Of a stretch of 20,715 bases of DNA, positions 14,545 to 20,715 are shown piece by piece. The DNA lies in the IMG/VR virus record IMGVR_UViG_3300031772_006809, positions 1 to 20,715 of that record. One strand, 5' to 3'. Numbering within the stretch: position 1 is the stretch's first letter; each line of letters starts with the position of its first letter. This stretch comes from a virus. The notes below the pieces were generated by a model. It saw only the letters and a program-made list of their open reading frames with translations, was not told the DNA's origin and made no database searches. Position numbers and translations under genes: made by a program.

Positions 14545-14979
14545 CTAGGGCTCCTCCACCTGGATATCCCCGCGCACGTTGAGCTTGTGCTCTATGACGG
14601 TATTGGGCGCAACCACCGAGTAGAGCCACCGGACAAGCCCAAGCAGAGCTGCCCACTGCACTTGCGGAGGGTCATCGGCGGCAAGGCCGGACACGGCGAT
14701 CCACACGTTTTCTTCCCCGCCCTTTTCCGGCCACGAGACGAGTTTGACGTCGGTATCATAGGCCTGCTCTACGCGCCCATCCAGGTAGACTATGAAGTGT
14801 GCCACGTAGAATGCCCCAACATCCGCCAGGTTGTAGCTCGGGCGCATCAGGTCGGCGAGCGTCTGGGCGTCGTCCTTGTCCGTCTGAAATATGTAGAGCC
14901 CGATCCTAGTGGGGTAGCTACCGGCAACAGCCTTGTTAGACGGCCCCGCTACCTGGGTGGCCAGGCCGTAGAACGCCAT
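14545..14979 (-). CDS. Amidase_2/PGRP-fold protein, apparently missing a metal ligand
   Basis: This 144 aa protein resembles the N-acetylmuramoyl-L-alanine amidase (Amidase_2/PGRP/T7 lysozyme) fold. Aligned by eye, IGLYIFQTDKDDAQ takes the place of the first strand and zinc His (usually IHHT or LHTT). The segment VAHFIVYLDGRVEQA matches YHFLIDRDGRVYQ, NVWIAVSGL matches the GIALVG strand, PPQVQWAALLGLVRWLY matches the helix before the last strand, and VIEHKL (H131) matches IGHRD. The first zinc His is replaced by Gln (Q32), and no Cys or Asp clearly supplies the third ligand. It may therefore bind the wall without cutting it, or act as a tail structural part. It lies among wall hydrolases, 1 base after the Cys-rich gene. 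The assignment is inference from pattern. Confidence 0.55.
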   Translation of the reverse strand: MAFYGLATQVAGPSNKAVAGSYPTRIGLYIFQTDKDDAQTLADLMRPSYNLADVGAFYVAHFIVYLDGRVEQAYDTDVKLVSWPEKGGEENVWIAVSGLAADDPPQVQWAALLGLVRWLYSVVAPNTVIEHKLNVRGDIQVEEP

Positions 14980-14980
14980 C

Positions 14981-15529
14981 TTAGCGGTGCCCCTTAAGCG
15001 ACTCCGGCACCGGCCTCGGCGGACGCGCCTCTCTAGTCTCTTCCGGCCCGCTATATAGCTCGCCGGTAGCCAGGGTGTGGGCCAACCGCTCCTCCGGAGT
15101 CACCAGGCCGTTCTGCAGCGGCATCGGAGGCCCGTCATAGTGCTCCTCCGCCGGATGGATTAGCTCTTCGGCGGTGTAGCCGACCTCGTCAAAGGTCGCG
15201 GTGATGCCCTCCCCCAGGCCTTTCAGAAGCTCGGCGATATCGATCATCTCCCGAGGGGCCGGTGCACCGAGCAGCGTCAACTCCACCTGTAGAATGTCCT
15301 TCTGGAGCATGTAGATGAACAGCCGCCCGCGTCCAGTGATATCCCGCAGGCAGGTGTGATAGGCGGGCAGGCCCCGCTGGGCGTGCTTCTTGAGCTTCCC
15401 CACGAAGTTCGCGCAGATGCAATCGGCAGTCGAGCCCAGGATGCGAGCGACGTCTCCGCCGACGCAACACGGGCATGTCCCTGGCTGCACTCCGGTCACC
15501 GTCACCCTGATGTAGTTTTGACCTGGCAT
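14981..15529 (-). CDS. Cys-rich 182 aa tail-region protein
   Basis: The ATG at 15527-15529 follows GGAGGCATAAG, a strong ribosome site that overlaps the stop of the hub gene, so I prefer it to an earlier in-frame start. The first 60 residues are Cys-rich (C19, C21, C22, C37, C39, C60: TCPCC, then DCICANF), suggesting a metal site or disulfides. The next part is beta-rich (RLFIYMLQKDILQVELTLLG), and the last 60 residues are Pro- and Glu-rich and probably unstructured. I do not recognise it. By position between the baseplate hub and the wall-lysis genes it is probably a small virion protein. Confidence 0.7.
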   Translation of the reverse strand: MPGQNYIRVTVTGVQPGTCPCCVGGDVARILGSTADCICANFVGKLKKHAQRGLPAYHTCLRDITGRGRLFIYMLQKDILQVELTLLGAPAPREMIDIAELLKGLGEGITATFDEVGYTAEELIHPAEEHYDGPPMPLQNGLVTPEERLAHTLATGELYSGPEETREARPPRPVPESLKGHR

Positions 15530-15530
15530 C

Positions 15531-17288
15531 TTATGCCTCCACAATAATCCGGAACGCGGTATCCCATCCTAGCTCCAACCACCCGCGCGTCTGGTCTCCT
15601 GTGTTCCATGCCTCTGACGCCGAGTAGCCCATGAAGTGTGCCCACCGAAGCTTGATGTAGTCCTTGTGCGCATCCATAACTCCGTATCCCACCCAGCGCC
15701 CGTCCTCCTCGCGATACATCGTGGGGGCGGTGGAGATGGTGTTCTTGAACAGGCACTCCGAGTTGACCTCGTAGCCGTGGTTGTGGCAACCGCCGCAGGA
15801 AGCCGCGTTGTTTATCTTGGCGATCTGCACGTAAACGTTTCGGGGCATGACCCCCAAGTGATGGTAGAACCCGTAGTCGGAGCTACCGACCTGCTCGGAC
15901 AGGGTATTCCACCAAGGACTAACGTAGTGCTGCCCCGAAATCCCCTGGCGGGCTACGGCCTGAAGCGCTGCCAACTTCAGACCGTACTCATTGAGCGGCA
16001 AGCCGAGGTCGACAGTTGTAATGCCCTCCGGCGCTTGATACGTCAAACGGTTGACAACGAAGAACTGCGCCGAGATGCCAGGTATGCCCTGAACGTAGAT
16101 CAAGTAGCCAGGCAATGGCGGATCGCCATAGGCGTCACGGGGGTAGCCTACAGTGGTCAGCGTCATCTTGCGGCCTGTGTAGCCAAAGGCTGCGCCATCG
16201 GCCTGCAACTTGGCCTGTGCCACACGCGTCAGATTGGCCTTGGTCGTTTCCCCTATCCGCACCTCGCTGGCATCGCGCTGGACGCGGAAGTAGCCTTCGC
16301 TGGGGTTCCAGTAGTTTTCCTTGTTGTAGCTCTCGTGGTAAGTATCGTTTGCGTCACCAGGTGTGATCTGGCCGAACAGCTCGACGTTGGCCGTAGACTC
16401 CAGCCCCGAAACGTCACCGGTGCCCATCGCGTAGGCCCGCGTGTAGACGTCGTAAGAGTGGTCAAAGACCTGGTAGTCGGTGATCGTCACGCGATTCGCA
16501 CCGTGCTCCTTCCAGGCCCAGACGATGTTCTGGTTGAGCGCCCACGCGTTTCTCCCGCGCGGGAACACAACGAAGCGAGCTGGGGACTCCCACAGTCCCT
16601 GCCGGAAGTCCCACCCCATCCGCCGCCGCCGAGAGTTGTCAGTCCAGGTGCCGGTGTCGGCAAGCTCCTGAATCGTCTGAAGGATCGTCTTCGTGGGGGC
16701 ATGCAGGTAGTCTGGCGAGATGTAACTAGAAAAGGTATCGATGCCATCCGTCGGCGTGTGTGCAGCGAATGCGTGACGAGGGCTTAAAGCTAGCGCGACC
16801 ATCACGGCGTAGAGCGGACGTCCGCAGCCATTATATGCACTACTAGGGTCTTCACCAGACCCACACCCCGTGTTTACGCCAGGGATACCCATTCTCCAGT
16901 TCGGAACGTAGGTGTTTGAGGCGTCAGCGGGCATGCACCCCGCACAGCCGTTGTTCATCGGATGGCCTACGGTATTGTCGGCCAGCGCTGCCAGATAGTC
17001 CCTAGCACGTATCTGCCAGATGTGGCCCACGCCGGTCTGGTGGATAGGCTTCACCTCGTCAATCCGGCCCGAAAACATCCCCGCGCCCGAGCCCCAGTTC
17101 ATGTCCTTCACACGGATGCACGACAGTAGCGCGGGCGGCGTGCCGCCCGTGGCCCCGCACTCTACCGTTATCTGACTAGGGTGGTTAGAAAGATACTCCA
17201 CCTTGACTCGGTAAACGTGCGCGAGATCGTACCAAGCTCCTGGGTATGCTCCGCCCTCGCCGTATTGGACTAGAGGCATCCTAGACAT
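15531..17288 (-). CDS. Baseplate hub-like tail protein
   Basis: I start this 585 aa protein at the ATG 17286-17288, after GAGGACG, instead of further upstream inside the preceding gene. Its layout fits a baseplate hub of the gp27/gpD kind. The beta-rich N-terminal part (CIRVKDMNWGSGAGMFSGRIDEV, then HIWQIRARDYLAALADN) is followed by a central TILQTIQELADTGTW segment typical of these proteins. A second beta domain (GDPPLPGYLIYVQ, then FVVNRLTYQAPEGITTVDLG) comes next, and the last 120 residues look like an added domain. Several Cys pairs are unusual (CAGC near 115, CGGCHNHGY near the C-terminal part). It follows the tape measure and baseplate genes and precedes the wall enzymes, the usual hub position. 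It could also be a tail tip protein of a siphovirus. Confidence 0.6.
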   Translation of the reverse strand: MSRMPLVQYGEGGAYPGAWYDLAHVYRVKVEYLSNHPSQITVECGATGGTPPALLSCIRVKDMNWGSGAGMFSGRIDEVKPIHQTGVGHIWQIRARDYLAALADNTVGHPMNNGCAGCMPADASNTYVPNWRMGIPGVNTGCGSGEDPSSAYNGCGRPLYAVMVALALSPRHAFAAHTPTDGIDTFSSYISPDYLHAPTKTILQTIQELADTGTWTDNSRRRRMGWDFRQGLWESPARFVVFPRGRNAWALNQNIVWAWKEHGANRVTITDYQVFDHSYDVYTRAYAMGTGDVSGLESTANVELFGQITPGDANDTYHESYNKENYWNPSEGYFRVQRDASEVRIGETTKANLTRVAQAKLQADGAAFGYTGRKMTLTTVGYPRDAYGDPPLPGYLIYVQGIPGISAQFFVVNRLTYQAPEGITTVDLGLPLNEYGLKLAALQAVARQGISGQHYVSPWWNTLSEQVGSSDYGFYHHLGVMPRNVYVQIAKINNAASCGGCHNHGYEVNSECLFKNTISTAPTMYREEDGRWVGYGVMDAHKDYIKLRWAHFMGYSASEAWNTGDQTRGWLELGWDTAFRIIVEA

Positions 17289-17301
17289 ATCACGTCCTCG
17301 C

Positions 17302-17766
17302 TTAGGTCGGCGGCCAGGCGATGACCGCAAACGTCAGGGAGTAGTCCCAGAACGTCCGGCCCGCTGTCTTCTCTACTTGGCCGCCCATATACACGGTCTT
17401 GTAGGTGATAACCTGCCCGTCTCGCTTCCAGTAAGTCAGCATAACCGTATACTGCGGGTTCGTTGCCGCGTTGTAGGCCACCATCAAGTCCTTCCATGAC
17501 TTGCGGATGCTCTCCAGCAACTGCCACACCGTCACCAGGCCGTAGCCCTGGGTCACGTCCTCAATAATGCCCTTGAGCGTGATGGTCTGTGCCATCTCTC
17601 CGAAGTCGATGGCGAACGCGCGGGGCGTTCCGTTGGTGTAGACGCCAGGCATCGGCATGACCGAGATCGGACGGCTTAACTGGTGAACGGACTGCTCCGT
17701 GCGCAGCCAGAACTGCGGGAAGGTTCCAGGGGTGATCAGAACAACCTCGTAGCCCTCAGCAGTCAT
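17302..17766 (-). CDS. Tail/baseplate protein, second of a tandem related pair
   Basis: This 154 aa protein is related to its upstream neighbour. Shared blocks are SVMPMPGVYTNGTPRAFAIDFG against NPMPMVNKATTGEPVAFVLDLG, then TLKGIIED against RLEGIVYD, and the ends WDYSLTFAVIAWPP against WSFVMLLNVIRWG. Both are beta-rich with one central helix (LLESIRKSWKDLM here). Position between tape measure and hub points to a distal tail, tail tip or baseplate ring component. In myophages this slot often holds a LysM-type baseplate protein, in siphophages a Dit protein; I cannot decide. It ends 13 bases before the hub start. Confidence 0.65.
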   Translation of the reverse strand: MTAEGYEVVLITPGTFPQFWLRTEQSVHQLSRPISVMPMPGVYTNGTPRAFAIDFGEMAQTITLKGIIEDVTQGYGLVTVWQLLESIRKSWKDLMVAYNAATNPQYTVMLTYWKRDGQVITYKTVYMGGQVEKTAGRTFWDYSLTFAVIAWPPT

Positions 17767-17767
17767 T

Positions 17768-18265
17768 CTAGCCCCACCTTATCACGTTCAGTAGCATCAC
17801 GAAGCTCCAATAGGGTTTTGCACCCACACGGGTCAGGGTTAGCTCCGCCAGTAGAACCGTGAAACTCACCCACGACGGGTTGTCCATCGCCAGGATCAGT
17901 GTCGAGGCGTTCACGGGCTCCAGACCCATATCGTAGTTCTTCCAGCTCGTCCGGAAGATGGTCTCGATCTCCGGCCATGATGCCCACGTATCGTTCTTGT
18001 CTATGTCTTCGGGCACGAAGCCCACCTCTGACTGGCTATCGTAGACGATGCCCTCCAGCCGGATACCCTCGCTCATCATGCCGAGGTCAAGGACGAAGGC
18101 AACCGGCTCGCCGGTCGTGGCCTTGTTAACCATCGGCATGGGATTGACGGAGGGGTTGCGGTTAGGAACGATCTGAATCCTCTCGACGTGCAGCCGCCGC
18201 GTTACCCATCCGCCATACACTCCTGGGGTCTGGAGTTTAATGTCTACGCCGGATAGGTCGGCCAT
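17768..18265 (-). CDS. Tail/baseplate protein, first of a tandem related pair
   Basis: This 165 aa protein is the longer member of the related pair. A beta-rich first half (VDIKLQTPGVYGGWVTRRLHVERIQIV) leads to the shared NPMPMV, EPVAFVLDLG and IRLEGIVYD blocks, a helix (WPEIETIFRTSWKNYDMGLE), and a beta-rich end with KPYWSFVMLLNVIRWG. GGAAGG stands 6 bases before its ATG, and that ATG shares one base with the tape measure stop (TAATG). Function is inferred only from its place between tape measure and hub: a ring or adaptor protein at the lower end of the tail. Confidence 0.65.
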   Translation of the reverse strand: MADLSGVDIKLQTPGVYGGWVTRRLHVERIQIVPNRNPSVNPMPMVNKATTGEPVAFVLDLGMMSEGIRLEGIVYDSQSEVGFVPEDIDKNDTWASWPEIETIFRTSWKNYDMGLEPVNASTLILAMDNPSWVSFTVLLAELTLTRVGAKPYWSFVMLLNVIRWG

Positions 18266-19341
18266 TACTTACCTTCCCTGCCCGCGTCGGCGGCCCGCCG
18301 CTGCTCTTCTTCTCTGATGGCCTTCGCAGTCGCTACAGGGTCTCCCGCGCCGTTGATCTGGTTGTTATGGGTGATGTTGTAGACCCGCGCGTCTACACTC
18401 CCCGTCTGTGCGGGTGGAGCCGCTCCGCCCCCTCCACCGCCGAGGACGCTCTGCACTATCCGCGTTGCAGAACCGACTCCTGGTGCCAAGACATTAAGTG
18501 CCGACATCGCCTGACCACCAGTTGGTAGCTTGCCTTCGGTTAGCCGCCCGATCCCCTCAATCCCACCGAATGTGTCTTTGATGTCTGAGAGGAAGCCCAG
18601 CGGACTTGACCTCTTTACCGCCTCGCCCACAACAGCTTGGAACCCTGCCCCCGCACGCGAGGCCTGGTCTCCTACAACAGGAATGTTGCCCATCCACTGC
18701 TGCAGGGTCTTACCTGGCCCGCCCATCTTCTCGTCGATCGCCCCGACAATCTTCTGGCCCATTACTATCAATACTGCCCCGATAGCGTCCGCGACTCCCT
18801 GCCAGTCCCAGTTCTGCAACGCCGTCCACATGTCTTTCAGGTGCGGCCCGATATCGGTCTTGACGAACTCCATGAAGTCCAGAACGCCCTTGCTTATCGC
18901 CTCCAGCAGACCGGACGTGATCAACCACTGGATCAGCATGGACTCGCCTAGCAGGATCGCGTTGAAGAGCGGGATGAAGGGCATCATGAGGAGATCAATC
19001 GCGGCCCCGAACATCTTACCCATTGCGCCGAGATAGCTCTGGGCCACCCTGCTGGACGCCAGGATACCCTGGATGCCAAGGTTGATCCCCATCATGGCGG
19101 CAACCGGCTTGAATATGGACATGAAGGTAGGGCTAGTCCGAACGGCCTTCTCAAGGTTGATCGGTATGCCCCGAGTCTTCGCCTCAGTGCTGCCTGCCGC
19201 GCCGGTACCACCTGCTGCGCCCGCCTCAACTGTAAGGGGGCTCGGCATGTGCTCGAGGACTCGCGCGAAGTCCTCGGCGCTCAAGATCATCTTGACCTTG
19301 ATTTCGCCCTCGTCTCCGCCTGCGTTCAGTTCGTCAGCCAT
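18265..19341 (-). CDS. Short tail tape measure protein
   Basis: This 358 aa protein stands directly after the frameshifted tail chaperones, the standard position of the tape measure. It is largely helical, with hydrophobic stretches at about 76-95 and 112-146 (IDLLMMPFIPLFNAILLG, then LIQWLITSGLLEA) as in tape measures that insert in membranes. Gly- and Ala-rich segments (GAAGGTGAAG near 41-50, GGGGGGAAPPAQTG later) lie near both ends. Most tape measures are longer than 600 aa; at about 0.15 nm per residue this one would set a tail of roughly 50 nm, so a short-tailed myophage-like or small siphophage particle is implied. The ATG lies 3 bases after the stop of the frameshift product. Confidence 0.75.
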   Translation of the reverse strand: MADELNAGGDEGEIKVKMILSAEDFARVLEHMPSPLTVEAGAAGGTGAAGSTEAKTRGIPINLEKAVRTSPTFMSIFKPVAAMMGINLGIQGILASSRVAQSYLGAMGKMFGAAIDLLMMPFIPLFNAILLGESMLIQWLITSGLLEAISKGVLDFMEFVKTDIGPHLKDMWTALQNWDWQGVADAIGAVLIVMGQKIVGAIDEKMGGPGKTLQQWMGNIPVVGDQASRAGAGFQAVVGEAVKRSSPLGFLSDIKDTFGGIEGIGRLTEGKLPTGGQAMSALNVLAPGVGSATRIVQSVLGGGGGGAAPPAQTGSVDARVYNITHNNQINGAGDPVATAKAIREEEQRRAADAGREGK

Positions 19342-19344
19342 TAG

Positions 19345-19928
19345 TTATCGCCTCGCGTCTGCCTCAGCCTGCTGCTTCTCCTGAGCAAATCGGTTGATGT
19401 GGAAGTATGCCCAGACGTCATCCTCTGACATCGCCTTCAAGTCAGCATACGGAATGCCTACCTGAAGTAGGGCGAACTCCACCGCCTTGCGAGCAATCAG
19501 TCCGTCACTCGGACTGAGGTAGCGCGCTGTGAGTGCGCCCTCTACTCTTTTTTTGTTGCCTCAGCCTTGGCTGCCCAGTCCATCGGATGCGGCACTATTG
19601 TCACCAACTGATCGCCTACCTCACGGCTCATGCCACGAAGGGTAATCAGGTTAATGGTAAATGGGGCCTGCTCGATCATGCGCTTCAGGCACTCCTCGTA
19701 GTAGGACTCAAGATGAAACCTGGTGCGCATGTTCCCCGCCTCGTCCGAGTAGTACTCCGTAGCGGCGCTCAGCGCCAGGTTGCGCTCCCAGAACGACAGG
19801 TCACGGTAGACTATCGTGCCGGTCTTGTCTCCTACCCGAATGACCAGTTCCTTGACGCCGGACGTTTCCGCCATCACATCGGCCAGTGTTAGACTGCCCT
19901 CTTGAACCACTCTCGCCGGTTTCGCCAT
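19345..19928 (-). CDS. Frameshifted tail assembly chaperone (G-T type product)
   Basis: The ribosome can slip one base back on the A-run at 19548-19554, after codon 127 of the 128 aa chaperone, and continue in an open frame to a TAA at 19345-19347. This adds 67 residues (beginning RVEGALTARYLS, ending AQEKQQAEADARR) and gives a product of about 194 aa. I translated the extension by hand; it has no stop and protein-like composition, with WAYFHINRF typical of tail chaperone extensions. It has no good start of its own, and the tape measure begins 3 bases later. This matches the lambda gpG/gpGT arrangement conserved in tailed phages. The extended protein would recruit tape measure and tail tube subunits during tail assembly. 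Confidence 0.82.
19498..19516 (-). other. Perfect hairpin downstream of the slippery site
   Basis: A 7-bp perfect stem CAGTCCG/CGGACTG with a 5-base loop lies about 31 bases after the slippery run on the transcript. Typical frameshift-stimulating folds sit 5-9 bases away, so it may not stimulate directly. A weaker fold, GAGG and GCGC pairing with GCGC and CCTC, lies closer to the site. Confidence 0.35.
19542..19928 (-). CDS. Tail assembly chaperone, zero-frame product (G-like)
   Basis: This 128 aa protein ends with ATKKE at the stop right behind the A-run, as in lambda gpG, so it is the short form of the frameshift pair. The ATG at 19926-19928 follows a perfect AAGGAGG at 6 bases. The protein has a beta-rich first part (VKELVIRVGDKTGTIVYRDLSFWERN) and a helical middle (RTRFHLESYYEECLKRMIEQA). 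The layout is that of small phage chaperones that hold tape measure protein before tail tube assembly; I call it from the genetic arrangement more than from sequence similarity. Confidence 0.78.
   Translation of the reverse strand: MAKPARVVQEGSLTLADVMAETSGVKELVIRVGDKTGTIVYRDLSFWERNLALSAATEYYSDEAGNMRTRFHLESYYEECLKRMIEQAPFTINLITLRGMSREVGDQLVTIVPHPMDWAAKAEATKKE
19548..19554 (-). promoter_or_regulatory. Slippery heptamer A AAA AAA for -1 frameshift
   Basis: In the chaperone frame the codons read ACA AAA AAA GAG TAG, so seven A's precede G and both lysine tRNAs can re-pair after a slip of one base. The zero-frame stop follows two codons later, and the -1 frame is open for 68 codons. This is a classical phage tail-chaperone frameshift site. 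Confidence 0.82.
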
Positions 19929-19939
19929 TGCTGTCCTCC

Positions 19940-20431
19940 TTATGCTACCCCTGGATTGCCACTCAGGGCGATCCAGTCCATCCAGTCTTCTACCGCCTGC
20001 AACCCGTCTGGGCCGCCGACGAATCCTCGCTCTTTGTGAATCAACCCCTGCTCGGGGTCATACTTCCACTCAGGGTGGGCCGCCAGCCAGTCCGTCCAGA
20101 TTCTCTCGACTCGCTCGCACCAGGCTCGTTGCCGCGCGAACGGCAGGGCTGTAATATCGTATTCCAGGCCGTCTCTGTTCTTAGCCTCCCTGTGGTAGCC
20201 GTCCTGTGCGCCCTGGATGCGTTCTCGAACCTCATCGTCGGGTATAACCCGAACCGTAGGATCACCCAGATACTGGTCGCTCGGGTCATGGAACCAGCGA
20301 AGGGCCTTGACCAGCTCGGCGCAAACCGCGTCCGCGACCACCTGAGGCACGGTGGCGTCTGCCTCCGTGTCTACCTGGTAGGTCTCGAGGTCAAAATCCT
20401 CGGGAAATACCTGTCCCCAGATATAGAACAC
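19940..20431 (-). CDS. Unknown 163 aa protein upstream of the tail chaperones
   Basis: This protein starts at GTG 20429-20431, behind GAGGGG, overlapping the stop of the NUMOD3 gene. It begins with an acidic segment (PEDFDLETYQVDTEADATVP) followed by helix, is rich in Trp (WFHD, RIWTDWL, WKYD, EDWMDWI), and ends ALSGNPGVA. The position, directly before the tail chaperones, usually holds a tail tube or tail completion protein, but the composition does not look like a tube protein. I recognise no family. It ends 11 bases before the chaperone start. Confidence 0.62.
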   Translation of the reverse strand: MFYIWGQVFPEDFDLETYQVDTEADATVPQVVADAVCAELVKALRWFHDPSDQYLGDPTVRVIPDDEVRERIQGAQDGYHREAKNRDGLEYDITALPFARQRAWCERVERIWTDWLAAHPEWKYDPEQGLIHKERGFVGGPDGLQAVEDWMDWIALSGNPGVA

Positions 20432-20715
20432 TAAGCCGCCCCTCGCTTTGTTGCACTGATTTTCGCGCGGGTCTCAAGACTAAGCGTGCGACCCGTAAGC
20501 GCCGCGCTAACCCGCGCGCGGGATTCGGCTGAGTGCACACGACCCCGACTAGCGGCTCCTATTTTTGCCAGGGCTGCGGGGGTGTGCCTGCGGCCTAGCC
20601 AACAGGTGGCCCTCGGTATCCCCTTGCCACCCTCTCCGTTCCTGTTGCCCAGCATCGCGGCGCTGATCGAGGCCCGATGCTTGGCGGACAAAGGTCGGCC
20701 CGTGTTCTTGCCCTT
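20431..20715 (-). CDS. NUMOD3-repeat protein, 5' end outside window
   Basis: The frame is open to the right edge, adding eight upstream codons (KGKNTGRP) before the first possible internal start, a TTG at 20689-20691, so this is the C-terminal part of a longer gene. At least four repeats of the NUMOD3 type (G-[RK]-x-x-[ST]-x-E/A-x-[RK]-x-x-I/V-S/G-x-A) are seen: GRPLSAKHRASISAAMLG, GRRHTPAALAKIGAASRG, GRVHSAESRARVSAALTG and GRTLSLETRAKISATKRG. NUMOD3 is the DNA-binding repeat found with GIY-YIG and HNH homing endonucleases. The catalytic part, if any, lies outside the window. The gene is freestanding between structural genes and overlaps the start of its neighbour by 3 bases, as for an invaded intergenic site. 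Confidence 0.78.
   Translation of the reverse strand, partial: KGKNTGRPLSAKHRASISAAMLGNRNGEGGKGIPRATCWLGRRHTPAALAKIGAASRGRVHSAESRARVSAALTGRTLSLETRAKISATKRGAA

Noticed and set aside
15636-16787. Plus-strand open frame of 383 codons
   Set aside because: It lies wholly opposite the hub-like gene. Its composition is that of a shadow frame in GC-rich DNA, and it shows no motif.
16829-16834. TATAAT-like string within the hub gene
   Set aside because: It is deep inside a long coding region, with no nearby gene start and no extended -10 or -35 support.

Overview
This window is a block of a tailed double-stranded DNA bacteriophage genome (Caudoviricetes), GC-rich and very tightly packed. Every convincing gene lies on the minus strand, so transcription runs from the right end (about 20715) to the left end. 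Gaps are mostly a few bases, and many stop and start codons overlap. Several genes start with GTG or TTG behind strong Shine-Dalgarno sites, which fits a GC-rich bacterial host. I cannot name the host. No integrase, repressor, tRNA or CRISPR is visible, which fits a virulent phage but does not prove it.

Right half (about 20715 to 12470) is the tail module. In transcription order it holds: the 3' end of a NUMOD3-repeat protein of the homing-endonuclease type; an unknown 163 aa protein; a tail assembly chaperone pair expressed through a -1 frameshift (slippery run 19548-19554, missed by simple ORF calling); a short tape measure protein; two tandem related small tail/baseplate proteins; a large baseplate-hub-like protein; a Cys-rich 182 aa protein; a degenerate amidase/PGRP-like protein; an M23 endopeptidase; and a lysozyme-like plus M23 fusion with a strange Cys-rich insert. 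The last three look like a tail-associated cell-wall module.

The junction (about 12470 to 12066) contains an 84 aa gene of unknown function, two small inverted repeats, and a perfect extended -10 promoter (TGCTATAAT) that probably starts the left module.

Left half (12066 to 1) is replication, repair and recombination: a DUF932 protein; a fusion of a family-4 uracil-DNA glycosylase to an A-family DNA polymerase with proofreading exonuclease; four small unknown genes; a DnaB-type helicase; a CHC2/TOPRIM primase; a sigma-like factor with its own candidate promoter; a candidate zinc-containing ssDNA-binding protein; two further small genes; a RecA/UvsX recombinase; a DUF559/Vsr-like nuclease; a Cas4/RecB-like Fe-S nuclease; and a gene that runs off the left edge. 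Together these form a nearly complete phage replisome and recombination set. The observations most worth a second look are the UDG-polymerase fusion, the frameshifted tail chaperone, the two tandem duplications in the tail, the apparently metal-ligand-deficient amidase fold, the Cys-rich insert in the lysozyme, and the 161-base out-of-phase overlap between the ssDNA-binding candidate and its neighbour.
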